The translations under genes and the position numbers were made by a program. A model generated the notes under the pieces. The model was not told the origin of the DNA. It was given only the letters and a program-made list of their open reading frames with translations, and did no database searches. A DNA stretch of 64,000 nucleotides from positions 496,001 to 560,000 of the forward strand of contig WTXD01000007.1 in assembly GCA_022496205.1 (NCBI GenBank), given 5' to 3'. Below, one piece after another: positions 34,135 to 43,766 of this stretch (the stretch's first letter is position 1; each line of letters starts with the position of its first letter). The DNA is from Gloeopeniophorella convolvens (lineage: Eukaryota; Basidiomycota; Agaricomycetes; Russulales).

Positions 34135-34605
34135 TATTGGAGTTACAAGTCGCGCTCCGTTCGGTCTTCCGGGCCGGGCCGCTTTCCCGGATCCTCTCCC
34201 CCTGCCTCCGCTACTCCCAGTTCCGTCTCGTTTGACCTTATTCTTCCTAGCTCTCGCATGCAAAAATCAATCCCAGCGTCCGCCTCCACTGTATGACGAT
34301 GCGCAGCAAAACTACGCAACTGTTGACGAAGAAATGACGGGCGCGTCGTCACTTTATGTACGTTTCTGTTGTGTCCAGCCGTTCGAGCTCCAGCTCCCGA
34401 AACTGCCTGTGATTGCCCCCATGTAAATACTGTACAATACTCCTATCAGCTTGCAGTATAAATTGTAGTATGTACCGGCTACGAATATCAGCGTTTCTAC
34501 ACTTCGCGTTGCCCTTCCTCCTTCTGCTCCCTTCACTCGCTCCCCCTCACTCGACTTCGCTTCGCGCCGCTGCGCGCCTTCGTTTCGGACCTCCAACTCG
34601 CATCA
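34135..34605 (+). repeat. 5' LTR of copia element
   Basis: It begins TATTGGAGTT and ends CGCATCA, so the usual TG at the 5' end is TA here, in both LTRs. TATAAAT at 34457-34463 is a likely core promoter. Confidence 0.93.
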
Positions 34606-34677
34606 GGTTATGGGCCCTGAGCCTAAGCATTAGTACGAAGTCACACCGTCATTCAAAGAGCTTACCGAATTATCATC

Positions 34678-37600
34678 ATGGGCGACGACGCGAGGATCTC
34701 CATCCCCAGACTCAACGTCGATGGGACCAACTGGCCCAACTACCGTGACCGCCTGTCATGGGCACTCACCTCGAAGGGCCTTCAAGACCATTTGACGCAC
34801 GCTACGATCTCTCCGGCATACATCGCGGCCGGCACGATCAACGGTCTCGACGAGAACGCACGTTGGACTGTCGGCGAGGGTACAGTCAAGCAGTACATCG
34901 CCATGTCCGTGCCCGACTCGATCTTTAACCGTATCAAGGTCAAGACGACTGCGAGGGAAGTATGGGAGGAGATGAAGAGTGTTTTTGAGGGACGCTCGAG
35001 GATGGTACTGGTGGATCTGAAGAGGAAGCTTCAGAATGCACGTTGCGGAGAAAACGACAACGTACGCGCTCATTTCACGAAACTCGCTGACCTTCGGGAG
35101 CAGCTTGCTGCCGGAGGCATCACCATCACCGACGATGACTTCACCGACACCCTACTCAGCTCGTTGCCCGAGTCCTATGAGCCCACCATCGCCAGCGTAA
35201 CCGCGAGCGCGAAAATCATTGCGCGACCTATGATGGCAAACGAAGTTATCGGACTCATCACCGATGACTACGACCGACGCACCTTACGCCAACTCCAGCA
35301 GACGGACGACACCAAGGACGAAGCTTTCGTCACGGCGGACGACCGCAAGCGCAAAGACAAGCGCACAGTCGAGTGCTTCAATTGCAAGTGCAAAGGGCAC
35401 TACAAATCGGAGTGCTGGGCGAAGGGCGGAGGGAAGGAAGGACAGGGGCCCGAGCGTACGCAGAGGAAGCCCCGCGACCGAGCTAACAAAGCCGCAGAAC
35501 CAGATAACGAAGTCGAGGCGTGGGCCGCCATCGACGAAGAGACCGGTCAGCGTCGCGCTGAAGTAATGCGCGGGAACGCACCGGAAGCCGAACTCTACGA
35601 CTCGGGCGCATCGCGCCACATGTCCCCTTTCCGCCACTTGTTCACCACCTTCCAGTCCATCCCTCCTCGTCCCATCATCGCGGCTGACAACCGCACGTTC
35701 TATGCCACTGGAGTTGGTGACTTGCACATCAAAGTTCCGAATGGCACGACTTTGACACCAGTCGTGCTCCGAGATGCGTTGTATGCTCCTGAGATGGGAC
35801 TTACCATCGTGTCTATCAGTCGCATCGCCAAAGCAGGTCATCAAGTCAGTTTCAAAGACGACACCTGCATGATCCAGAACAAGTCAGGACGCACTGTCGG
35901 ACGCATCCCAGCCGCGCCGAACGGACTGTACAAAGTCGACCACGGTGACGTCGCCATCTCGGCTGCGGCGGAACCGATTCATCTCGCTGAGCTCCACCGT
36001 CGTCTCGGTCACATTCCCCTTCCAGCCATCCGATCTTTTATTGACCTCGGATTAATTAAAGATCTTGTCGTGATCGACAATCTGACATCGATCGACTGCG
36101 ATTCGTGCGAGTACGCGAAGTCGACTCGCAAGACGATTCGCAAGGAGCGCGCCGAGCCATGCGCAGCTCATTTCGGCGACGAAGTTCACACCGACGTCTG
36201 GGGACCTTCACCGACTGATTCCCTTGGCCACAGTCGCTACTATGTGGCATTCACTGACGACTACTCACGTTTCACACGCATCTACCTCCTCCGCACCAAA
36301 GATGAAGCTTTTGGCGCATACAAGACGTTTTCCGCGTGGGCCAAGACGCAGCATGCCGCGCGGATCAAGATTCTCCACTCGGATCGTGGAGGAGAGTACC
36401 TCAGCGATGAGTTCACGATGTTTCTGAACTCCGAGGGTACTGAGCGTCGACTGACTACGCATGACACCCCGCAGCATAACGGTGTCGCAGAGTCTTTAAA
36501 CCGTCGACTTCTCGAGCGCGTTCGCGCGATCTTGCATCACTCTGGCCTGCCCAAGTTCCTCTGGGGCGAGGCTATTCACCACGCGGTCTGGTTGAAGAAC
36601 CGCGCACCCACTCGTGTCTTAGGCAACGTCACACCTTACGAAAAACTTTACAAGTCCAAGCCCGACTTGTCCGACGTTCCGGAGTGGGGCCAAGCAGTAT
36701 GGGTCCACACGTCCAAGAACGACAAGCTGAGCGCGCGTGCAGTTGAGGGGCGTTGGGTTGGATTTGATCAGGAGAGTACGCATGCTCATCGCATCTATTG
36801 GGCTGCTACTCGCAAAATTTCCGTAGAGCGCGACGTCAAATTTCGTCGTACCTACATCACTCTTCCTGCACCATCCTATCCGACTACCACTGTCCAACCC
36901 GCAGCGCCAGCTACATTGGCGCCGCCTCCAGCACCACCTCCTGTGCCGCCTCCTGCATCTGGCGCATCAGCGCCAGTTCCTACACCTTCCTCCTCGACCA
37001 AGCAGTCAGCATCAGCACCGGCAGTTCCGCCGGAGCAAGTACCACTCCCGCCCGATCTTCCCGACAAGGCACAGCCTACGCTGCGCCGATCGTCACGTCT
37101 CACAAAGCCATCCGACTACCAGAAGCGTCTCCAGGCCGGCGAAGGCACCACGGAGGGGCATGCACCCACTGGCGAGGCTCTTGGACCACTCATTCCAGCC
37201 GGAATGCCCCGTCAGGGGGAGTCCGCGTCTATCATTGACGCAGCATCATTTGCAGACCCCTCAGACGTCGACTACGCGCTCGCCAGCGCGGTCGATTACC
37301 TCGACGACGATCCAAAGACGCTCTCACAGGCTAAGTCGCGCGCCGACTGGCCGAGCTGGAAGAGTGCTATGGATAAGGAGATGAAAACGTTGACTGACGC
37401 CCTCACCTGGACGACTGTACCACGCCCGCCCGGCAAGAACGTTGTCGGCAGCAAGTGGGTCTTTCGCATCAAGCGGAAGGCAGACGGTTCCATCGAGAAA
37501 TACAAGGCGCGCCTCGTTGCGCGCGGTTTCACTCAGATTTACGGTGTTGACTACTTTGACACCTATTCCCCCGTCGCCAAGCTTACGAGCTTCCGCCTTC

Positions 37601-38790
37601 TTCTCGCGCTTGCCGCGCGTTACGACTGGGACATCGAGTCCTTCGACTTCAACGGTGCCTACCTGAACGGCACACTCGATGACGACGAAGAGATCTACAT
37701 GCAGGAGCCACCTGGCTATGAAGAGAGCGACGGCGCGACGGTCAAGCGCCTTCTCAAGTCGCTTTATGGCCTTAAGCAGGCCGGGCGCAAGTGGTACGAC
37801 GCACTCAAAGCTATCCTCGCTGAACTTGGTTTCCGCATCACAGATGCAGACCCGGGGATGTTCTACCTCCGCGTTGACGACGACATCCTCCTCCTTGCCA
37901 TCCATGTCGACGACTGCGGCATGACCGGCAGCTCCCCGCGTCTCATCCAAGTGTACAAGGCAAAGCTGAATGAGAAGTACTCGCTCACTGACCTCGGCCC
38001 AATTCACTGGCTCCTCGGCATCAAGATCACGCGTGACAGAGATGCGCGCACGATCTCACTTTCGCAGACGTCCTACATCGAGTCTATCGCAGCTCGATTC
38101 GGCCTCGCAGATGCGAAGGCGTCTATCACTCCCATGATCCCCAGCTCTACCCTCAGTAAGGATGATGCACCCACCACCGCCGCTGACATTGCTCGCATGA
38201 AGACTACGCCATACCGCGAGATTGTTGGCAGCCTCATGTACGCTGCTGTTGCCACGCGCCCCGACATCTCGTTTGCAGTCGGCACACTCTCACGTTTCCT
38301 CGACAATCCAGGCGACGCACACTGGCAAGCTGCCAAGCGCGTACTAAGGTACCTTTACACCACGCGCACCCTTACGTTGACCTACGGCGCAGATGCGCAC
38401 GACCTTATCGGTTATACCGATGCCGATGGCGCGACTCAGGACCACCGCCACGCCGTATCAGGTTACGCCTTCTTGATTGACGGCGGCGCTATCTCCTGGA
38501 GCTCGCGCAAGCAGGAGCTAGTCACCTTGTCGACTGCCGAGGCCGAGTACGTTGCGGCAACGCATGCCGCAAAGGAAGGCATCTGGCTTCGCCATCTCAT
38601 CGGCGAGCTCATCCCTTCCCTCATCACCAACTCTACTTCACTCTATTGCGACAATCAGTCGGCCATATCACTTGCGACAGCCGACAACTACCATGCGCGT
38701 ACCAAGCACATCGACGTGCGGTACCACTTCATCCGACAGGCCGTTGAATACGGCATCCTCACGCTCACCTACTGCCCACTGACGAGATGA
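34678..38790 (+). CDS. Copia gag-pol polyprotein
   Basis: One 1370-residue frame. Gag region: about residues 1-230 with NWPNYRDRLSWAL. The zinc knuckle CFNCKCKGHYKSEC is CX2CX4HX4C (about residue 240). Protease: YDSGASRHM (about residue 312). The pre-integrase His/Cys finger has LHRRLGH and CDSCEYAK. The integrase core has HTDVWG, HSDRGGEY and GVAESLNRR, giving its D, D and E. Reverse transcriptase: from WKSAMDKEM through YKARLVARGF and FDFNGAYLNG to the catalytic AIHVDD. RNase H: GYTDADGA, SSRKQELVTLSTAEAEY, YCDNQSAI and KHIDVRYHF. The stop at 38788-38790 comes early: the expected last residues (TADILTKPL-type) lie in the next frame and run to TGA 38868-38870. A single missing base near 38776 explains this. 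Confidence 0.95.
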   Translation: MGDDARISIPRLNVDGTNWPNYRDRLSWALTSKGLQDHLTHATISPAYIAAGTINGLDENARWTVGEGTVKQYIAMSVPDSIFNRIKVKTTAREVWEEMKSVFEGRSRMVLVDLKRKLQNARCGENDNVRAHFTKLADLREQLAAGGITITDDDFTDTLLSSLPESYEPTIASVTASAKIIARPMMANEVIGLITDDYDRRTLRQLQQTDDTKDEAFVTADDRKRKDKRTVECFNCKCKGHYKSECWAKGGGKEGQGPERTQRKPRDRANKAAEPDNEVEAWAAIDEETGQRRAEVMRGNAPEAELYDSGASRHMSPFRHLFTTFQSIPPRPIIAADNRTFYATGVGDLHIKVPNGTTLTPVVLRDALYAPEMGLTIVSISRIAKAGHQVSFKDDTCMIQNKSGRTVGRIPAAPNGLYKVDHGDVAISAAAEPIHLAELHRRLGHIPLPAIRSFIDLGLIKDLVVIDNLTSIDCDSCEYAKSTRKTIRKERAEPCAAHFGDEVHTDVWGPSPTDSLGHSRYYVAFTDDYSRFTRIYLLRTKDEAFGAYKTFSAWAKTQHAARIKILHSDRGGEYLSDEFTMFLNSEGTERRLTTHDTPQHNGVAESLNRRLLERVRAILHHSGLPKFLWGEAIHHAVWLKNRAPTRVLGNVTPYEKLYKSKPDLSDVPEWGQAVWVHTSKNDKLSARAVEGRWVGFDQESTHAHRIYWAATRKISVERDVKFRRTYITLPAPSYPTTTVQPAAPATLAPPPAPPPVPPPASGASAPVPTPSSSTKQSASAPAVPPEQVPLPPDLPDKAQPTLRRSSRLTKPSDYQKRLQAGEGTTEGHAPTGEALGPLIPAGMPRQGESASIIDAASFADPSDVDYALASAVDYLDDDPKTLSQAKSRADWPSWKSAMDKEMKTLTDALTWTTVPRPPGKNVVGSKWVFRIKRKADGSIEKYKARLVARGFTQIYGVDYFDTYSPVAKLTSFRLLLALAARYDWDIESFDFNGAYLNGTLDDDEEIYMQEPPGYEESDGATVKRLLKSLYGLKQAGRKWYDALKAILAELGFRITDADPGMFYLRVDDDILLLAIHVDDCGMTGSSPRLIQVYKAKLNEKYSLTDLGPIHWLLGIKITRDRDARTISLSQTSYIESIAARFGLADAKASITPMIPSSTLSKDDAPTTAADIARMKTTPYREIVGSLMYAAVATRPDISFAVGTLSRFLDNPGDAHWQAAKRVLRYLYTTRTLTLTYGADAHDLIGYTDADGATQDHRHAVSGYAFLIDGGAISWSSRKQELVTLSTAEAEYVAATHAAKEGIWLRHLIGELIPSLITNSTSLYCDNQSAISLATADNYHARTKHIDVRYHFIRQAVEYGILTLTYCPLTR

Positions 38791-38877
38791 CGGCAGACAT
38801 CCTGACCAAGCCGCTCGCCAAAGTCAAAAACAAGTTATTCTCGAGCGCGCTTGGACTTCGCGCGTCTTGAGGGGGAG

Positions 38878-39346
38878 TATTGGAGTTACAAGTCGCGCTC
38901 CGTTCGGTCTTCCGGGCCGGGCCGCTTTCCCGGATCCTCTCCCCCTGCCTCCGCTACTCCCAGTTCCGTCTCGTTTGACCTTATTCTTCCTAGCTCTCGC
39001 ATGCAAAAATCAATCCCAGCGTCCGCCTCCACTGTATGACGATGCGCAGCAAAACTACGCAACTGTTGACGAAGAAATGACGGGCGCGTCGTCACTTTAT
39101 GTACGTTTCTGTTGTGTCAGCCGTTCGAGCTCCAGCTCCCGAAACTGCCTGTGATTGCCCCATGTAAATACTGTACAATACTCCTATCAGCTTGCAGTAT
39201 AAATTGTAGTATGTACCGGCTACGAATATCAGCGTTTCTACACTTCGCGTTGCCCTTCCTCCTTCTGCTCCCTTCACTCGCTCCCCCTCACTCGACTTCG
39301 CTTCGCGCCGCTGCGCGCCTTCGTTTCGGACCTCCAACTCGCATCA
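38878..39346 (+). repeat. 3' LTR of copia element
   Basis: It matches the 5' LTR except for two single-base deletions, near 39118 (gtcagcc versus gtccagcc) and near 39160 (one C fewer). Confidence 0.93.
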
Positions 39347-39351
39347 GAGGG
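39347..39351. repeat. Target-site duplication (right), GAGGG
   Basis: Second copy of the 5-bp target duplication, inside the carboxypeptidase copy B exon. Confidence 0.9.
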
Positions 39352-39824
39352 AAGAACCAGAAAAACAGCTATCCGGTTGAAGTGGTCAGGGAAAGTTGAC
39401 TAACGTTCACCACTGCTTCCTACCTTTCGCGTCTCATTTGCTGCGGAACTAATGGGGATCAAGCCTGACCACGATGGGCCTGCGTTGAAGTCGACTTCAG
39501 GAATGGTAGTGCCATCGACATAAAACTCTAAAGACGTATAAGGTAATGACCCGGGGATATTGCATCGGAATACGCACGGGAGGCCTTCGGGTTCGTGAAG
39601 GTGATATTTTTCACACGAGGCGGCGCGACCTTATCCTCGTCGCGACGCGCATTACCAGCGTCTGGACCGCGGGCAGCGAGCTCCCAGCGTTTCAACGCTT
39701 CGCGGCGTTTGGCGTTGATGACTGTTGGGCTTACTGAGCTCAGAGAACGTGCAGCTACAGGCTCGGCGAAGAGTGCTCCGCAGAGCAAGCCTGCTAGAGC
39801 GAGTGCACGACTGAGACGAGCCAT

Positions 39825-40496
39825 TGCTTGGTAGACTAGCACTGGTAACCCTACTCGCTCGGGACTGAGGGAAGGTTATAAAGGAGGGAGCATATTGGTT
39901 GGATGGAGTATTCGAAGGGGCTACCGTGCTACATGGGGTTATGTACGCCGAGATGCACGTTAATGGATGCAAAAAAAAAAGACCCTGCTCGCTAATTTAT
40001 ATGGGTTGTGCGCGTGCTTCGGGCCAGAACACAGTCGGTTATCCGCTTGAAGGGGGAGCAGCCCGAGGCATTGAAGCTGAAGCCCGGGTGAGGCATCGCA
40101 TCGCGCTCCTTGCCATGTGGTAGGTGCTCCACAGGTACATCTCGGATACTCCGAGTAGGGATTCATTGTGATGGCAGGGACTTCGCCACAAGCGTGGTCG
40201 CGTATCGATATCGCTCTCCTCGAATGAGTGCTGATACTATGTAATGAAGGTTCGTAGCCATCTCCGCTCGAGTCCGGCGGCGAATGCGTGGCGAACGGAC
40301 CGGAGCATCACGAAACCGCGGTACCAGTCGCCAGGGACAAGGTCTTTCGAACTTCTACAATTATATCGAAAGTCATGTACGTTAGCTACTTCGCGACCTG
40401 TACGTATCTTCAGAATCACTCGGGATGTGCAAAGCGTCAGACTCGAGACGTGGCTAGAGTCCGTGCATGTGTCGGAAATCAAAGTACTTACTCTTG
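39825..40496. other. Upstream region of S10 copy B and 3' flank of PdxT gene
   Basis: This holds the copy B promoter and an A10 run (39970-39980). A reverse frame near 40350-40240 ending in a DWYRGFVMLRSVRHAF-like segment looks somewhat protein-like, but I could not connect it to a gene. Confidence 0.35.
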
Positions 40497-41405
40497 CTAA
40501 CGAGATGCGAGAGAGGGCAGAACACATTCTTGGACGAAATATTCGTGAAATCGATTATCGCTCGTGAGCTCCGGGTGGAACGTCGTCAATAGATGGGGGC
40601 CCTGACGAAGTGCAACCACCGCACGGTCACGTCCGTCTTCGGCGCTGCTCGGTGGAAGGAGCGTGTCTGGGATGCGTGAGATCACCTGGATAGGCGGCTC
40701 GCCTGCTGAGGCCATGAGCTCCATCACAACCTGGAATTGCACTGATGAATCAAGCAAAGGCACAGTACACATGCAAGAACGCACTGGGGCCCGGATGAAG
40801 ATCCCAGTGAAGGGCCTACCGGCATCCCGGAGGCCGGTTACTTCCAACGGTGCCTCGAAGGATTCAATCTGTCGACGACGCGGTGTGAGCGAGAATAATA
40901 CAAAGAATAAAAGGCAAGGTTGCACCTGTGAACCCCATCCATTCCTGGCTATTTTAATTGAGACACCCGCCAAAAGCTCTTGGCCACCCTTCTTCGGATT
41001 GGAGACGGTCTGCGAGAGGAGTATGGCACCTGCACAGGTTCCCCACACCGGTTTGGTCCGTGTGAACTCCCTCAACGGTTCCAATAATCCAGATAGCCTT
41101 GCAAGCAAGGCGATAGTTGTCGACTCTGGCGACCAGTTAGAACACATGCAGAACGAGGCGATAGTGACGTACCTCCTCCGGGTATAATCAGCGCATCGCA
41201 CTTCTGGAGCTCCTCGAGGGTGCGCACCTGAACCACCTCTAATCTCCTCTTCGCCAAAACCTTCTGTAGCGTTGCCTGATGCTCTGCGAATGCACCCTGT
41301 AGTGCTGTAATTCGAGTCACCACGTAGATTGGGGCCACCGTGACTATAGTACGGCTTACCGAGGATGCCAATAATTACATTATGGGCCGACTGGGTACCC
41401 TGCAT
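40497..41405 (-). CDS. SNO1: Pyridoxal 5'-phosphate synthase glutaminase subunit (Sno/PdxT)
   Basis: PdxT frees ammonia from glutamine and passes it to PdxS (Snz) for vitamin B6 synthesis. Met at 41405 gives MQGTQSAHNVIIGIL. The first intron joins to A-LQGAFAEH, the family's N-terminal motif. Then come IIPGG/EST split by an intron, the nucleophile elbow WGTCAGAILL with its Cys, NGWGSQ, SFEAPLEVTGL, FIRAPV, and the catalytic His/Glu pair in TTFHPELTSDNRFHEYF. All glutaminase triad residues are present. The end is PSLASR with a stop at 40499-40497. The partner PdxS gene is not in this window. Introns are about 50-60 nt, and the uninterrupted reverse frame across the locus is partly read-through of introns. 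Confidence 0.9.
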   Translation of the reverse strand: MQGTQSAHNVIIGILGKPYYSHGGPNLRGDSNYSTTGCIRRASGNATEGFGEEEIRGGSGAHPRGAPEVRCADYTRRRYVTIASFCMCSNWSPESTTIALLARLSGLLEPLREFTRTKPVWGTCAGAILLSQTVSNPKKGGQELLAGVSIKIARNGWGSQVQPCLLFFVLFSLTPRRRQIESFEAPLEVTGLRDAGRPFTGIFIRAPVRSCMCTVPLLDSSVQFQVVMELMASAGEPPIQVISRIPDTLLPPSSAEDGRDRAVVALRQGPHLLTTFHPELTSDNRFHEYFVQECVLPSLASR

Positions 41406-42085
41406 CTAGGATGTCTGCTCCGTGTCGGGTGTTGGACGTTCTGAGCAAAAGCTGTCGGAAAGGCATCGGACAACAGAAAACATCATCGCCTGATCCGCGA
41501 TGAACGACAAGTTATCTAATCGGCAATCGAGCGTGATGTTGTCTGTCACGGCGGGTTACATGTTACGCGTTACGCGTTACGAGATTCACGTGATGCGCGC
41601 TACGCGCGACACGAGCTGGCTCCTTCAATTGATCATTGAACGAGTCCGATTTCGCTTGGGACGCGACCGAGGGCCGCTCCGAGTCCTCGTCACTGCTTAC
41701 CTTTGCAGCCATCCACGAGGCTTGTTATAAAATCACTCTACCGACCTTGCTACCTCTGTCAGTATAACGGGCGGGCCCAGGCTCGTCAGTGACGATGGTC
41801 TTCACTAAAACCTACCATACACCCTTTATCAGGCTGCAGTGTGCTGCTTCACGGGCTCTGCGAAGGGGCATTCTCGCAAAGTATGGCTGGCTCAGTCAAT
41901 ATCACTTCTTACTTCTGATGGCTGCAGCTGATACATTGATAGGGATGCTTAGTGTGCCCAGTCCCGTCACCCTGACCTCTCGCGATCAGGGACCCTCACC
42001 GGATGACGATCTCATCCAGTCTCCATAACAGACGGTGAAGACGGCGAAGCCGTCCGCGGGCGTAGTTCCGGGGGAAGATGAGGCG

Positions 42086-42200
42086 CTTGGCCCGTTACAT
42101 TCGTGCAATCACTACGCTATGATCCCGTGACTTCCGCTTCGCTCGCTACCCGCCGCTGTTCCGCTATCTTATCTCGCGCACCCCATTCTAACGGGCCAAG
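42086..42200. repeat. Short inverted-repeat element
   Basis: CTTGGCCCGTTA (42086-42097) and its reverse complement (42189-42200) bound 115 bases. No clear target duplication flanks these ends. The 8-mer GTGAAGAC at 42035-42042 and 42200-42207 may be coincidence. Confidence 0.4.
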
Positions 42201-43039
42201 TGAAGACAGCCTTTTACATGGACAATGTTATTGAGCGGCCATGATTCCGTTCAGAGGAGCGGCGCCATGGACCCCGAGACTCGGGATGTCTCGGACGCCT
42301 GTGCAAACTAGACAGGGAGCTGCATCGTCAGCGCAGGTTACAGCAGAATTCGAACTGATCTTCCGTTTGTACACAGCGCAACGCTGGGGCCGCGCCACAG
42401 AAAAAGGATACCACACACTAACCAAACGGGGTCCGCGACAGTGGTTGGTTAGAGTGCGTCGCGTGCAGAGCCCTGGGGCATGTGGTGCCTGTGCTTGTTC
42501 TGTGCTCCGAACGCGCCGGACGCTGCCGGACGATCGATACGGAAACTGCTGTAAGTTGTTTACAGTCACTTGAGGTATTATCATGCATCAAGGGTCCTCC
42601 TCCGACTCCGAAGAGCATCGCTTTGACTCCATCTGTCTACTGGCTCTTTCAAGTTTCCGTCTGCCTCTGATACCTATTGGCCGTGTTCCTCAGGACTCTG
42701 AGGGAGGAGATTTTTGGGTCCAGTGTTCTACCATACGATGGAACAGCATAGGCGTTGACAGGAAGTGAAGCATCAACTTATGCATTTCCCCGTCGTCTTT
42801 AATGCAACGCATCAAGTAACCAGACATGTCATCTTGGCATTCCCTTCCTCCGGAGATGTGACCATGAGGTTAGCTAGGCTGTTGGCTTGCCTTTTACATA
42901 GTTTATCTCCGAGAGGACCACCGACAGACTTGGAGGAGGTTAGATAGGGTTAGGCTCGGGTCGACTCATCGATATGGTACCTGAGAGCGCAGAGATCGTG
43001 CCAGTCAACCGATGTGGGCTCCGTCTTGTTGAGTCCTCG

Positions 43040-43110
43040 TGTGTACGTCCCGAGCAGTATAATGGTATGTGTGAACATGTGGGCCTGAGTTCGATTCCCA
43101 TGGTATCTTT
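43040..43110 (+). other. tRNA-like remnant (box A and box B-like)
   Basis: GAGCAGTATAATGGTA resembles a tRNA D-arm and box A, and GAGTTCGATTCC resembles a TpsiC arm and box B. The space between them is about 10 nt too short for an anticodon arm plus variable loop, and the arms do not pair well. So it is not a working tRNA. A decayed tRNA or a tRNA-derived SINE head fits better. Confidence 0.35.
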
Positions 43111-43318
43111 TGTCTTTCAGCACTTTGTTTCTAAGTACTAGCCACCAGAGTAGACCATTACTCCGGGCACGAGCCGGAAAGCTGTTTTTGGTTGCGTGTA
43201 ATTATTTTTAAACAACTCTGGTCAAGTACAATGGCAGTTAATGCATGATTAAAGCCGCCAACAATTGCTATGTGCTGAACTATTGATTTATGCAATGATG
43301 TGATGCGTGCGTAACCAC

Positions 43319-43344
43319 CGCGTCCCGGGACCTCCCGGGACGCG
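43319..43344. repeat. 26-bp GC-rich palindrome
   Basis: Perfect 12-bp arms (CGCGTCCCGGGA and its complement) are separated by CC. The palindromic unit TCCCGGGA occurs twice within it. Confidence 0.8.
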
Positions 43345-43766
43345 CCTGGAGGAACGAGCTCAGATTCAAAAGCAGATCATCCGATCACTGTCCCCGTCCA
43401 TTGATCCCATCGCACAGATACCCCCGTAGGGGGTAAAAGCCATGGTGATTCCGCTCTGTGAAGGTCTGGGAACGAGACTAGTTCAGGTGGGGCTCTGGGG
43501 CCATTGGCACCAAACATGTGCAGAGCAGATTTCTCTTACAGTAACGCCCTTGAATCACCGAACGACCCAACGGTTTGATATGTTGGTCCAGACTACTTAT
43601 CCATTATCTCACCCTGCGACCCCTGCGATGGCTGAGGGCGCTGATTGCGCTAAGATCGCGCGCCCGCTTACGTGCGCGGCAGTGAGGCCTTGAGGCATGG
43701 TGAATTGACATGCCACGTAATGCCGATCGGCCCGCGATGTTGGGTTGAGGCAGATATTCTACAGTA

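Larger units (their letters stand above)
34135..39346 (+). mobile_element. Full-length Ty1/copia LTR retrotransposon
   Basis: Two LTRs (34135-34605, 471 bp; 38878-39346, 469 bp) flank one gag-pol frame. A GAGGG target duplication lies at 34130-34134 and 39347-39351. The primer site just inside the 5' LTR (ggttatgggccc, 34606-34617) resembles the one Drosophila copia uses with a half initiator-tRNA-Met. A purine tract (gagggggag, 38869-38877) precedes the 3' LTR. By eye the LTRs differ only by two 1-nt indels, so the insertion is very recent. The domain order integrase before reverse transcriptase places it in Ty1/copia. Confidence 0.95.
32204..39824 (-). pseudogene. S10 serine carboxypeptidase (copy B) disrupted by a copia retrotransposon
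   Basis: Met at 39824 (MARLSRALALAGLLCG) begins a signal peptide like that of copy A, followed by KNITFTNPKAS. The coding exon for the FFWFFP segment breaks at 39347-39351. It resumes at 34134-34130 on the other side of a 5.2 kb element, so the two halves meet in frame once the element and one 5-bp target copy are ignored. The rest shows no other break: TNGGPGCSSLLG, YVEQPVGVGFSQG, the nucleophile GES followed by FAG rather than YAG, CDVWDEIFDAALIVNP, and the His in SGHEIPQYSP, ending LQVMRYLMGFRETP at TAA 32206-32204. The element is antisense to the gene. A full-length product is not expected from this allele. Confidence 0.85.

Noticed and set aside
34135..34605. Relation of the copia LTR to the solo LTR at 44804-45370
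   Set aside because: Different ends (TATTGG..CATCA versus TGTCAC..GTGACA), length and TATA context, so they are separate families.
40237..40527. Possible small gene downstream of PdxT
   Set aside because: The segment DWYRGFVMLRSVRHAF looks protein-like, but there is no start, splice site or partner exon I can support.
42241..42573. 110-codon + strand frame and a TTCGAAC motif inside it
   Set aside because: It is Cys/Arg-rich random-looking sequence in the transposon island, and the TTCGAAC motif has no paired arm, so it is not a tRNA.
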